In this document: positions 51,261 through 60,208 of the stretch, one piece after another | Numbering within the stretch: position 1 is the first letter of the stretch | Layout: each line of letters begins with the position of its first letter | Assembly (NCBI GenBank): GCA_964607765.1 | Contig: CAZSNT010000008.1 | Coordinates: forward strand, 37,766-101,765 | Source: CAZSNT01 sp964607765 | GTDB taxonomy: Bacteria; Verrucomicrobiota; Lentisphaeria; Oligosphaerales; JABHEG01 | Direction of reading: 5' to 3' | DNA: 64,000 nucleotides | Translations under genes and position numbers: made by a program | The notes under the pieces: generated by a model | Seen by the model: the letters and a program-made list of their open reading frames with translations, nothing else | Database searches by the model: none | Told to the model about the DNA's origin: nothing

Positions 51261-53990
51261 ATGGAAAGCTCAGGGAAAAGCCTGCTCGTGGTGGGATGTG
51301 TGATTCTCGCAGGATCGTTGCGTTTGGGTGCGGCAGAACTGCAACAGTCGCAATGGATCGGCTTTACGCAGGATGATCGTCCTGCCGAGTGGGCCGTTCG
51401 CGGGGTCACATTTAATCTTCCGCCGCATGACATCTCGTCGTGGAAGCCGACCGCGAAGGAACTGCGCGTGCACAGACGGAAGTCGCACGTCTCCCCACTG
51501 TTGAGGAAGACGTTTTCCGTAACACAAAGGGTTACGTCGGCGAAGGTCGCCGTTTGCGGACTCGGGCTATACGAGCTCTGGATGAACGGCGCCAAGGTGG
51601 GCGATCATCTACTGGCTCCGGCGCAGACCTCCTACGACAAGCGGACGTTTTACAATGTGTTTGACGTCACGAACCACATTCAGCGCGACGACAACGCGAT
51701 CGGGCTGATGCTGGGTAACGGCTTCTACGGCCAGAATGTCGCGTTTTCCCCAGGCCTCGACTACGGCGCACCGCGCGCCAAAGTGGCGGTGCAGATCACC
51801 TGTGTCGACGGCGCTGAGTTACGGGTCCTGTCGGACGGCAGCTGGCGCGCCAGTGGCGGCCCGGTCTTGTTCGACAATGTCTATCTCGGAGAGACCTTCG
51901 ACGCGCGCCGGATACCGACCGGTTGGTCAACAGCAGGTTTCAATGATTCACAGTGGTCACCGGTTGAGCTCGCCAAAGCGCCCACCGACCGGCTCGAATA
52001 TCAGCAGCTGGAGCCGATGCGCAAAGTACGCAAGATTGAGCCGCTCGCGGTGCTGCCAGCCGAGAAGGGCTGGATTCTTGATATGGGCCAGAACATGACC
52101 GGCTGGCTGGAGATTGCCGTGCAGGAGCCTGCCGGCACGGTTGTGAAGATGCGCTTTGCCGAACACCTGATGCCTGACAAGGCAAACATCGACACCGCAT
52201 CCACCGGCGCCTATGCCACCGGCGGTGAACAGGCCGATGTCTACATCTGCCGGGGCGGCGAAAAAGAGTCCTGGGAACCCCGGTTTACCTATCACGGCTT
52301 CCGCTATGTCCAGATCGAAGGGCTGAGCAGAAAGCCGAAGACGACCGACTATACCGGCTGGCTGGTCCGGACCGACGTGGAGCGGATCGGTCACTTCGCA
52401 TGCTCGGATGCGTTGGTCAACAGATTCTATGAGGTGTCGATGTTGACGCTTGAGGGCAATATGCAGGGCCTTGTCAGCGACTGTCCGCACCGTGAGCGTT
52501 GTGCCTGGATGGGCGACATCCATGCCGTCGGCGAAGCTGCCTCCTTCAATTTCAATGTGAAACAACTATGGCGCAAAACCGTTGCAGATATCGAAACCAT
52601 GCTGGGGACGGGCGGTGGGAACAAACAAGCCGGTTTGCCGAGAGACCGGCGCGCGCCCTGCAACATCGCGGTCGGAAACCGCAGGTGCGGCCAGGCCCGT
52701 CCCGACTGGGGCGCAGCAACGGTGCTCGTGCCATGGTATGCTTACCTCTATTTCGGCGACCTTGATCTCGTCACAGAGGCCTGGCCAATGATGGCGGGCT
52801 GGATGGCCTATCTAAACGAGCTTGCCGTGAAAGACGGCATTATCACTGACGGCTTTGGCGACTGGTGTCCGCCAGGATCGAATGCAAAGATGGACACGCC
52901 CCAGGCGTTGACATCCACCGCGCTCTACTACCAGTCGCTGGTGGCGATGCGACGCATGGCTGAAGCGCTGGCCAAACCGGGCGAGGCGGATCGTTACACG
53001 GAGCGAGCCGCTGTTGTGAAGCAGGCATTCAACGCCCGCTTCTATGGAATGTCCGAGGTCCCTGTCGATCCCCCTCAGGACGTAGCGATTGTAATCCTCA
53101 AAGCCCTCTACGGCCTTCCTCCAAAACAGGTCGACCTGACAGATAAGCTTCGCGGCCTGGTGGCCTCCGGCAAGTATCACTTCAAGATCACAAACGAGCT
53201 CGCAGGAAAGAACCCCGTGCCCGGAATGCCGAAAACACTGGAACTGGAATACGCCATAAACGGAAAGACCGAAAGGCAGACACTGAATGAAAATGCGGAT
53301 GTGCACTTCTGCCGGAAACTCGTCGCCGGCTACGGATCGCAGACCGGAAGCGCTCTGGCGCTGCATACGGGACTGGTCCCGGACGAGGGTGGGCAACTTG
53401 TCGCCGACGGACTGGCCGCCCTCATAATGGAAAAGGCGGGCGGACATTACACCACCGGCATTCTCGGTCACCGCCCGCTCTATACCGCACTGAATGACCA
53501 TGGGCATGGCAAGGTGACCCGACACTTGTGGCGTATCACCGACTGGCCGAGCCTGGGCTTCATGACCGAAAAGCACGGGCTGACCACCTGGCCGGAAGTG
53601 CCGTTTGACTGGCCGGAGGGGCGGCGCTATCGCCGCGATTCATTCAATCACCCGATGCACAGCGGCTTTGCCGCGGCCTTCCATGAGAGTATCGGCGGTA
53701 TCCGTCCCGATCCGGAGAATCCCGGCTTCAAACACTTCATCCTGCGGCCCTGCTTCTTGCCGGACATGGAGTGGGCGACGGTATCCTACCGCTCGCCATA
53801 CGGGCCGATTTCGAGCCACTGGATACGGGAGAACGACGCGACACTCTGGACAGTCGGCATTCCGGTCGGTTCAACGGCCCGAGTCGAGCTGGAGCAATGT
53901 CAAGCACGGCAGATCCTGATTGACGGAAGGCCCGCCGAGCAGAACCGCTTTGAATTGAAATTCGGTGAGTGGAAGATCGAAGTCAGGTAG
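51261..53990 (+). CDS. GH78 alpha-L-rhamnosidase-like enzyme with the same module in its barrel
   Basis: 909 residues, GGGAG before the ATG, signal MESSGKSLLVVGCVILAGSLRLGAA. The GH78 N-terminal beta-domain (FRVT-type strands, AKVAVCGLGLYELWMNGAKVGDHLL) leads to the barrel. The putative acid is Glu412 in CPHRERCAWMGD, and a possible base is Glu779 in TTWPEVPFDW; both contexts differ from the canonical RDERLGW and TTIWER seen in the upstream paralogue, so specificity may differ. A module of about 85 residues starting VAIVILKALYGLPPKQVDLT (residues about 601-685) is inserted in the barrel between NARFYG and YGSQTGSALAL. Confidence 0.88.
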   Translation: MESSGKSLLVVGCVILAGSLRLGAAELQQSQWIGFTQDDRPAEWAVRGVTFNLPPHDISSWKPTAKELRVHRRKSHVSPLLRKTFSVTQRVTSAKVAVCGLGLYELWMNGAKVGDHLLAPAQTSYDKRTFYNVFDVTNHIQRDDNAIGLMLGNGFYGQNVAFSPGLDYGAPRAKVAVQITCVDGAELRVLSDGSWRASGGPVLFDNVYLGETFDARRIPTGWSTAGFNDSQWSPVELAKAPTDRLEYQQLEPMRKVRKIEPLAVLPAEKGWILDMGQNMTGWLEIAVQEPAGTVVKMRFAEHLMPDKANIDTASTGAYATGGEQADVYICRGGEKESWEPRFTYHGFRYVQIEGLSRKPKTTDYTGWLVRTDVERIGHFACSDALVNRFYEVSMLTLEGNMQGLVSDCPHRERCAWMGDIHAVGEAASFNFNVKQLWRKTVADIETMLGTGGGNKQAGLPRDRRAPCNIAVGNRRCGQARPDWGAATVLVPWYAYLYFGDLDLVTEAWPMMAGWMAYLNELAVKDGIITDGFGDWCPPGSNAKMDTPQALTSTALYYQSLVAMRRMAEALAKPGEADRYTERAAVVKQAFNARFYGMSEVPVDPPQDVAIVILKALYGLPPKQVDLTDKLRGLVASGKYHFKITNELAGKNPVPGMPKTLELEYAINGKTERQTLNENADVHFCRKLVAGYGSQTGSALALHTGLVPDEGGQLVADGLAALIMEKAGGHYTTGILGHRPLYTALNDHGHGKVTRHLWRITDWPSLGFMTEKHGLTTWPEVPFDWPEGRRYRRDSFNHPMHSGFAAAFHESIGGIRPDPENPGFKHFILRPCFLPDMEWATVSYRSPYGPISSHWIRENDATLWTVGIPVGSTARVELEQCQARQILIDGRPAEQNRFELKFGEWKIEVR

Positions 53991-54105
53991 GGCCTATGCT
54001 GGGTGCGGCGAGCCCTGCTCCTGGCGACAACATCAGATGCCTTGCGTCAACGCTATTCGTCACAGTGTTGACCGCAGTACCAGCAGACCATGAAGCCGGC
54101 GCGAC
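53991..54105. other. Intergenic stretch
   Basis: No supportable gene. A + strand frame contains a weakly signal-like segment (CLASTLFVTVLTAVPA) but has no ribosome site and soon overlaps the minus-strand sulfatase relic. Confidence 0.3.
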
Positions 54106-54666
54106 TCATGGGCAAGAGTCAGCCCGTGGGCAGCTGCGGGCGAGCCGTTCCTGGTCTCTGCTCACGTCCCATTCGGCATCTGTATAGGGGCTGTGCTCGA
54201 AGCGGCAGTCTTCCTCGCAGACGCGCGGGTCGGCTTGGTCGCGGAGCTCGCACATGAGCGTGGCAGAGAGGCAGGCTTTGGTCTGGGCATGGGCCTCGCT
54301 CGTGGCGAGGTTGTGCATGTGGTGGGGGTCGGAACGGAGGTCGTAGAGCTCCTCGGCGGGGCGTTTGCCGAAGCCGAGGGCGAAGTTGGTCGCGTGTTTG
54401 GGCTCGGCGCGGTGGTGGATCATCCAGGCTTTGGTAGGGCCGGCGTCGAGGTCGCCATAGACGCGTACGGTGTTGTGGCAGAGCTCCTCGTAGTCGGGCG
54501 CGGGAGCCGTGGGGTCGTCGAGGCCTTTGGGGGCGCCCACGGACCAGCGGTCGGGGGCGAAGTTGCGGATGTAGAGGAAGTCGCGGGTGCGAATGGCGCG
54601 GTGCGGGTAGGGCAGGTTCCACTCCCGGGCGGTGGCCACATGGCGTTCGCGACCGGTGATCACGTA
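54106..54666 (-). pseudogene. Orphan sulfatase C-terminal fragment
   Basis: The frame reads YVITGRERHVATAREWNLPY, PHRAIRTRDFLYIRNFAPDRW, FGKRPAEELYDLRSDPHHMH and EEDCRFEHSPYTD. This is the C-terminal subdomain of a heparan N-sulfatase-like sulfatase, where R-A-I-R-T-x-D-F-L-Y-I-R-N and E-E-L-Y-D-L-x-x-D-P are characteristic. The catalytic N-terminal two thirds, with the C-x-P-S-R motif, are absent; an upstream stop occurs about 20 codons before. The fragment lies on the strand opposite to its neighbours, as expected for junction debris. Confidence 0.75.
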
Positions 54667-54986
54667 GTTTGTATTCTGCCGGGTAGGGACAGAGTCTTGT
54701 CTTCCTGGGGCAATCTGTCAAGCAGGTCAGACGCCAGGGGCAGGGCCGTTCCACTGTGGGATCGGGCGATCGGTCGCTCCGTAGAAAGGGACGCCCGTGT
54801 TCCCCTGTCCGGCCCCCGTCGTGTCGCCCTCCTGCGCAACACCTGTCCGGGGCAGCGGCTGCGGCGGAGTACCTGCGCAAGTCGGCTCTTCCGCCTTGTG
54901 AGTTCGGGGGGCGGACCTATATTCAGTCCTCAACTGCCCCGAAACTGACACCTGCGAAACGCGAGGCCCTCTGCCGCATCTCCACA
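54667..54986. other. Intergenic stretch upstream of the BNR gene
   Basis: 320 bp with no recognisable gene. Open frames run through on both strands, but their translations are Arg/Pro/Cys-rich. No ribosome site precedes the ATG of the BNR gene, suggesting that the native 5' end of that gene was lost when the adjoining sulfatase was truncated. Confidence 0.4.
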
Positions 54987-56285
54987 ATGCCCGCTATCAT
55001 CGACACCATCCTGATTGCTTTTGTCTGGGCCGGTCATCCGGTCGGCTTCGACTTCCTGACGCACGGCGACCTGCAGATCGTCGCGTACTACGACGCGGAA
55101 CGGCGGATGACCATCGCGTCGCGTCAGGTGGACGCCAAAGAGTGGACCACAGTCCAACCCAAAGGACGGATGTTGCCCAGGCGGAAGCGGCTGTCCAGCG
55201 TCATCGGCTGGGACAGCCACAACTATCTCACGATGGCGATCGACACGGACGGGCACATCCACCTCTCCGGCAACTTGCACGTCGATCCGCTGATCTACTT
55301 CCGGACCACGCGGCCGTTGGACATCACCAGCCTGGAACGCGTGGACCGGATGATCGGACGCAACGAGGGCCGCTGCACCTACCCGCGCTTCATGGTCGGG
55401 GGGACGGGCGATCTCGTGTTTCGCTACCGCGACGGGTCGAGCGGCAACGGCGTGGACTTCTACAACGTCTACGACCCGAAGACCCGGTCGTGGCGCCGCC
55501 TGTTGGACAAGCCGCTGCTCGACGGTCAAGACAAAATGAACGCCTACGCCCGCATGCCCGCGCTCGGGCCGGACGGGTTGTACCACATGATCTGGATGTG
55601 GCGCGATGCTCCGGATTGCGCCACAAACCACGACATTTCCTACGCCCGCAGTCGCGATCTGGTGAATTGGGAGACCAGTCGCGGCGTCCCGCTCTCTCTG
55701 CCGATTACGCTCAGCGCGGGCGACGTTGTCGACCCAGTGCCTCCCGGCGGCGGCATGATCAACCCGAACCAGGCACTGGGGTTTGACGCCGAGAAGCGCC
55801 CGATCGTCAGCTACCACAAGTTTGATGCGGACGGTAACACGCAGGTCTACAACGCCCGGCTCGAAGACGGCAAGTGGCGCATCTACCAGACCACGGACTG
55901 GACACACCGTTGGGAGTTCAAGGGCGGCGGCTCCGTTGGCTGCGAGGTCCGGGTCGGCCCCGTGCGCGCTGAGGAGGACGGCGACCTCAGCCAGCACTTC
56001 CGCTACGACAAGGAGGCGTCCTCCGGCACATGGCTACTCGACCCGGCCACGCTCAAACCGATCGACAGAGCTCCCCCCAAGCCATCGCTTCTGCCCGGCA
56101 ACCTGCGCAAGCCCGAGAGCACGTTCCCCGGCATGCACGTCCGCCTGAAGACGTCTCGTGGGGAGCAGTCCGACGACAGTCTGCGTTACGTCCTCCGCTG
56201 GGAGACACTCGGTCCGAACCGTGACCGTCCGCGCCCCGAGGCGCCCCCGCCCAGCGAACTGCGGCTGTACGTCGTACGGCCGTAG
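54987..56285 (+). CDS. BNR-repeat protein, ulvan-lyase-like beta-propeller (5' end uncertain)
   Basis: 432 residues from the ATG at 54987, the first Met before the family region; the frame stays open to 54756 but that part looks non-coding. FVWAGHPVGFDFLTHGDLQIVAYYDAERRMTIASR and LSSVIGWDSHNYLTMAIDTDGHIHLSGNLH are characteristic of the BNR_4-type propeller. DGLYHMIWMWRDAPDCATNHDISYARSRDLVNWE follows. Several ulvan lyases have this fold, so cleavage of rhamnose-uronate links is plausible. No signal peptide is seen, which is odd for such a protein, and there is no ribosome site, so the gene may have lost its first codons. Confidence 0.75.
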   Translation: MPAIIDTILIAFVWAGHPVGFDFLTHGDLQIVAYYDAERRMTIASRQVDAKEWTTVQPKGRMLPRRKRLSSVIGWDSHNYLTMAIDTDGHIHLSGNLHVDPLIYFRTTRPLDITSLERVDRMIGRNEGRCTYPRFMVGGTGDLVFRYRDGSSGNGVDFYNVYDPKTRSWRRLLDKPLLDGQDKMNAYARMPALGPDGLYHMIWMWRDAPDCATNHDISYARSRDLVNWETSRGVPLSLPITLSAGDVVDPVPPGGGMINPNQALGFDAEKRPIVSYHKFDADGNTQVYNARLEDGKWRIYQTTDWTHRWEFKGGGSVGCEVRVGPVRAEEDGDLSQHFRYDKEASSGTWLLDPATLKPIDRAPPKPSLLPGNLRKPESTFPGMHVRLKTSRGEQSDDSLRYVLRWETLGPNRDRPRPEAPPPSELRLYVVRP

Positions 56286-56658
56286 CCCGCCACGGGCCAC
56301 GGTGGGAAGGCGCCGATGCCCCCGCTCTGGTCAGAGAACCAAGACCGTCGGCAGATCACGAGCAGTTCGCGCGACGGACGAACACGTGGAGTGCGGCGGC
56401 AGAGGCACGCGCGAGAGCGCGAGACGGCGACGCCGCTTTCGTGTGGTGTTGGTCGGGGATGGAGCCAACACGCCCTGAGAGCGGTGTCGCGGCGGCTGTT
56501 TGCCACTTTTGCCACCGCACCACACATGACCCTCGCTTCGGGCCGGGCCCCGGGGTGCGGAAAAAGCACCGCGCTTGCATAAAGTTGCAATGCCCGGCTT
56601 GCGGCTGGCCAAACGTTGGGTAGGGTGTCTTCCCAAGCAGATGTAAGGAGTTTGGCAT
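56286..56658. other. Intergenic region with promoter of the second LacI operon
   Basis: 373 bp without a credible gene. It holds two candidate operators for the regulator downstream: TTGCA-N6-TGCAA at 56575-56590 and CCAAACGTTGG at 56609-56619, the latter with the A-A-x-C-G-x-T core common in LacI-family sites. AAGGAG lies before the ATG at 56659. Confidence 0.5.
56575..56619. promoter_or_regulatory. Candidate LacI operators upstream of the second regulator
   Basis: TTGCATAAAGTTGCAA is an imperfect inverted repeat, and CCAAACGTTGG is an almost perfect 11-bp palindrome. Both lie 40-85 bp upstream of the LacI gene, where an autoregulatory operator is expected. They do not match the CGTAA-N4-TTACG pattern near the first LacI gene, which agrees with a different regulator. 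Confidence 0.35.
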
Positions 56659-57660
56659 ATGGCTGTGGGTCAACAGGCGATCGCGGAGAAGCTGGATTTG
56701 TCGGTGGCGACGGTGAGCCGGGCCTTGCGCAATCACAAGGGCATCAACCCGGGCACTCGGGCCCGGGTGATGGATGCGGCCTCGGAGATGGGCTACCGGC
56801 TGAACAGTATTCGGATGACCTCGGGGGAATGCCCGCCCGCGGTGGTGGGAATTCTGGTCTGCGGCAGTCCTTCGATGCGGGGTGCGCATGCGGCGGTGCG
56901 CACGCGGATTCTGACGGGCATCGCCGAAGAGGCGCGGCGCAAAGACGTGGCGCTGCAGGTGGAGTATGCCCCCAAGACGCAGGTCGTGAACCTGCGTCGG
57001 CGTCAGTGGCGGGGCGTGATCCTGGTGGGGCATTTCAGTGCGGAGGACGCAACCCGCCTCGCGCGGCAGGCGCTTTGTGTGCAGGTGGCAGATTATGCGC
57101 CTGGGACGGAGATCGGCTGCGTCGACCACGATGACGCCAGTTCGTGCGAACTACTGGTGGACCACCTGTGGAAGGCGGGTGCTCGCCGGATCGGCTATGT
57201 GGCGAGCGGCGCTCCTGCGCCTTGTCGCAGCGCCCGCTATGCGGGGACCTGCGGGGCGTTGGCCCGACGCGGCGTTCTCATGCCGCCCGAAGACGCCATC
57301 GGCCTGACCGAGGACGGCATGCCCATGGCACGGGTCGCCGCGCTTGTGCGGTCGCGTGCGGAGGCGGGGGTACAGGCCTGGATTTGCGAGAACGACTTTG
57401 TGGGCTACGGGTTGATCGAACACCTGCGCCCTTTCGGCCTGGACTGCCCCCGAGATTTGCTCGTCTGCGGCTTCGACAACCTGGAGCCGCCCGCCGGGAT
57501 CCCCAAGCTCACCACCGTCGACGCGCCTTTCGAGGAGATGGGGGCGATGGCCCTCAGCCGTCTGATGCAGCGGCTGAGTCGCGACCCCCTCGAGACCATG
57601 CACATCATGCTCGCCTGCCGCTTGCTTGTCGGCGACTCAACGAAACGGGGGGCCTCGTGA
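56659..57660 (+). CDS. LacI-family transcriptional regulator
   Basis: 333 residues with AAGGAG before the ATG. The DNA-binding head AIAEKLDLSVATVSRALRNHKGI followed by MGYRLNSIR is typical. The effector domain begins PPAVVGILVCGSP and includes ARRIGYVASGAP and LLVCGFDNLEPPAGIPKLTTVD. The stop overlaps the pseudopilin start as GTGA, and the pseudopilin in turn overlaps the galactosidase gene, so regulator, pilin and enzyme are made from one message. It likely senses a sugar released by that operon. Confidence 0.93.
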   Translation: MAVGQQAIAEKLDLSVATVSRALRNHKGINPGTRARVMDAASEMGYRLNSIRMTSGECPPAVVGILVCGSPSMRGAHAAVRTRILTGIAEEARRKDVALQVEYAPKTQVVNLRRRQWRGVILVGHFSAEDATRLARQALCVQVADYAPGTEIGCVDHDDASSCELLVDHLWKAGARRIGYVASGAPAPCRSARYAGTCGALARRGVLMPPEDAIGLTEDGMPMARVAALVRSRAEAGVQAWICENDFVGYGLIEHLRPFGLDCPRDLLVCGFDNLEPPAGIPKLTTVDAPFEEMGAMALSRLMQRLSRDPLETMHIMLACRLLVGDSTKRGAS

Positions 57661-58445
57661 GGACGCACTGCCTGCGCCGGAAGTCATTTACCTTGATTGA
57701 GCTCCTGGTGGTGATCGCGATCATCGGAATCCTGGCCAGCATGCTGCTCCCCGCCCTCTCGAACGCCCGGGGCAAAGCGCAGGCAAGTTCGTGTCTCAAT
57801 CAGCTTTCCCAGTTCGGCCTGGCCCTGGTTATGTACCAGGATGAGAACGACGACTGGACCGTACCCAATATGGACGACCCCGAGTACTGGGCGGTCAACC
57901 CCGACGTCAATGCGGCATGGAATGCCACGGCCTGGTGGCAGCACCTCTACTACGACGGATACCTGGGGGCAGCCGAAGTCTACGGGTGTCCCGCCTACGT
58001 GTACGAGCCGATCGACGCCAGCGCCGCGAGCTACGACTCCGACAACCCCGCGCACACAAACATGGCCACCTACGCCATGACCGGCGGCGAGGGCGACGAC
58101 TCTTCGATGCTCAAGCAGGGGGCCTTCTACGCGCCAGCCCGCTCCGTGCTGCTGGTGGACCACCACCGCTGGGACAGCGCCAGTGGACGCGCCATTCGCT
58201 ATCACTGGAGTTGGCAGCAGCCCACCAATTTCGGCTGGGTCGGGTACCTCTCCGGCAATGGACTCATGAACAACTTCATCCACGACCTGCGCACCAATGC
58301 GCTCTTCGCAGACGGGCACATGCAGTCCTTGTCCACCACCGACGTCCAATGGGTCAGCCCCGCGAACAACAGCGCCGGCAACGAGACCTACATCGTGGAA
58401 TACCGCGCCGCCGACTTCCCCAAACCAAGCGGGTACCGCCCATGA
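57657..58445 (+). CDS. Pseudopilin (prepilin-type N-terminus, H-x9-DG)
   Basis: 262 residues starting with GTG at 57657, overlapping the LacI stop (GTGA). A short basic leader (RTHCLRRKS) precedes FTLIELLVVIAIIGILASMLLPAL. The C-terminal half carries HDLRTNALFADGHM, the H-x9-DG signature, and a globular part rich in Trp, Tyr, Asp and Asn. The frame is open upstream through the LacI gene, but that part is antiparallel-frame noise. The position between a regulator and a glycosidase, with overlaps on both sides, implies co-expression with sugar degradation. Confidence 0.88.
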   Translation: MRTHCLRRKSFTLIELLVVIAIIGILASMLLPALSNARGKAQASSCLNQLSQFGLALVMYQDENDDWTVPNMDDPEYWAVNPDVNAAWNATAWWQHLYYDGYLGAAEVYGCPAYVYEPIDASAASYDSDNPAHTNMATYAMTGGEGDDSSMLKQGAFYAPARSVLLVDHHRWDSASGRAIRYHWSWQQPTNFGWVGYLSGNGLMNNFIHDLRTNALFADGHMQSLSTTDVQWVSPANNSAGNETYIVEYRAADFPKPSGYRP

Positions 58446-60115
58446 TCCCAGACGCACTGCTCTCCCCCGGCCAGCACTTGGTGACGCCTGACCGGTTGCC
58501 GGAACGCTTTTGCCGCATCTCGAACAACGACGACGGGGTCAAACGCCTGGTCTTCGATCTCGACGGCGTCCAAGACGTCGTCGTCGACGGGCAGGGCGCC
58601 GAGCTGTTGATCCGCGGCGCTGCGACCATTCCCTTTTACCTGCGCAACGCCCGCAACGTCACCATTCGCAACTTTACCGTCGACTGGGAGCGCCCGTTGG
58701 TGAGCGAGGCGGAGATCCTGGCCGTGGAGGAAGACAGCCTGCGCGTGCGCTTCCGCGACGACCAGCCGGTGCGGGTCGAGAACGGGCGTCTGGTCTTCTA
58801 CGGCGAAGGCTACGAGTCGGATCACCTGCACAACATCCTCGAGCTCGACCCAGTGCGCTGCGAGACCGCGTACCGCGCACTCGACAACTACGGGCTCGTC
58901 AAGAATCTGAGAGCCGAGCAGCTTGCGGACGGCGCCATCCGGTTGCTGGGCCGCCTGCGCAGCACCCCGAAGGTGGGCAATGTGCTGTCCGTCAAGCACG
59001 ACCGACGCCTGAGTCCGGCCATTGTCGTCGACGGTTGCGAGAACGTGCGCATCGAGAACGTCACGCTCTACCACGCCGGCGGCATGGGCGTGGTAGCGCA
59101 GTGCAGCCGCAACGTCTATGTGGACCGGCTCACGGTCTGCCCGCGCCCCGGCAGCGGCCGGGTTGTCAGTCTGCACGCGGACGCCACACATTTTGTCGAC
59201 TGCACCGGCGACATCCATCTGACCGGCTGCCGACTCGAGAATCAGCTCGACGATCCCACCAACATCCACGGCATTTTCTGGCGCGTCCACCGGCGCCGCC
59301 ACTCCGCCGCGTTTGAGATCGAGCAAGTCCACCATCAGCAGCTTGGGGTTGACACGATCCGTGTGGGTGACACGGTGGCGTTTCACTGCGGTGCCACAAT
59401 GCGCCGGATCGGCGAGAGCAAGGTGACCGGCTACCGCCGCCTCAATTCCCAGGTGGCCGACCTGGAAGTCGCCAAAGCGCTCCCCGCGCACGACGGCCCC
59501 ATGGCTGTCATGCCTGTACGCCACGACGTGGACGTGCTCATTCGCGACTGCGTGATGCGCAACAACCGCGCCCGCGGCGCGCTCATTTCCACCTTGGGCA
59601 AGGTGCGCATCGAGCACAATACCTTTCACACGCCCGGTTCCGCCATCCGCATCAGCGGCGATGCGCGCAACTGGTTCGAGTCAGGCCCAGTCGAGGATGT
59701 CGAAATCTGCCACAACACCTTTGACAACTGCAACTACGGTGTCTGGGGCCAGGCGCTGTTCGACATTCTCATGGACATCACGCCGGAAAACCGCGTGGTG
59801 CCCGTGCACCACAACATCCGCATCCATCACAACACCATCCGTCGTTTCCACAAGCCACTGATCCTGGCTTACTGCGTGGACGGCCTGCAGTTCCACGACA
59901 ACGAGATCATCAAATCCACAGACTACCCGCTCAGCGGCCTCGACCAGGACGAGATCATCCTGGAGGGCGCGGTCACTAATGCGCGGATTGAAGGGCCATT
60001 CAACTTCGCCCTGGGTCCCACGCACAGTCAGGCGTTCGCTCAACGCCACTCGGGGGGCGGCAACGTCCTCTGGATAGACGGGCACGCGGGCCGTGAACGC
60101 TACAAACCTACCTGA
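58442..60115 (+). CDS. GH110-like alpha-1,3-galactosidase with pseudopilin-type tail
   Basis: 557 residues; the start overlaps the pseudopilin stop by ATGA. The right-handed beta-helix is seen in repeated strands (NARNVTIRNFTVDW, CENVRIENVTLYH, PVEDVEICHNTFDN). The segment HADATHFVDCTGDIHLTGCR followed by LENQLDDPTNIHGIF (residues about 245-277) matches GH110, where the Asp pair is thought catalytic. No signal peptide is present, unusual for GH110. The last 25 residues, RHSGGGNVLWIDGHAGRE..., are not beta-helix but the H-x9-DG end of a pseudopilin, so the C-terminus looks chimeric. Confidence 0.8.
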   Translation: MIPDALLSPGQHLVTPDRLPERFCRISNNDDGVKRLVFDLDGVQDVVVDGQGAELLIRGAATIPFYLRNARNVTIRNFTVDWERPLVSEAEILAVEEDSLRVRFRDDQPVRVENGRLVFYGEGYESDHLHNILELDPVRCETAYRALDNYGLVKNLRAEQLADGAIRLLGRLRSTPKVGNVLSVKHDRRLSPAIVVDGCENVRIENVTLYHAGGMGVVAQCSRNVYVDRLTVCPRPGSGRVVSLHADATHFVDCTGDIHLTGCRLENQLDDPTNIHGIFWRVHRRRHSAAFEIEQVHHQQLGVDTIRVGDTVAFHCGATMRRIGESKVTGYRRLNSQVADLEVAKALPAHDGPMAVMPVRHDVDVLIRDCVMRNNRARGALISTLGKVRIEHNTFHTPGSAIRISGDARNWFESGPVEDVEICHNTFDNCNYGVWGQALFDILMDITPENRVVPVHHNIRIHHNTIRRFHKPLILAYCVDGLQFHDNEIIKSTDYPLSGLDQDEIILEGAVTNARIEGPFNFALGPTHSQAFAQRHSGGGNVLWIDGHAGRERYKPT

Positions 60116-60136
60116 GCAAAGCCAACGGTGTGGGCA

Positions 60137-60151
60137 CCACGAACTTCGTGG
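60137..60151. repeat. 15-bp perfect palindrome
   Basis: CCACGAACTTCGTGG: 7-bp arms around a single C, in the gap between the galactosidase and beta-helix genes and about 57 bp before the next start. It could be an operator or a small hairpin; there is no T-run. Confidence 0.4.
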
Positions 60152-60208
60152 AGGGGACACGGTAGCCCTTGAGCCCGGGGAAGCCCCCGTCGAGAGAAAG
60201 GACCAAGA

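Noticed and set aside
54756..54986. 77-residue N-terminal extension of the BNR protein
   Set aside because: Cys/Pro/Arg-rich translation without similarity to the family and without ribosome site.
57144..57656. Extension of the pseudopilin frame through the LacI gene
   Set aside because: It overlaps the LacI coding region in another frame. The GTG at 57657 gives the normal short leader before FTLIELL.
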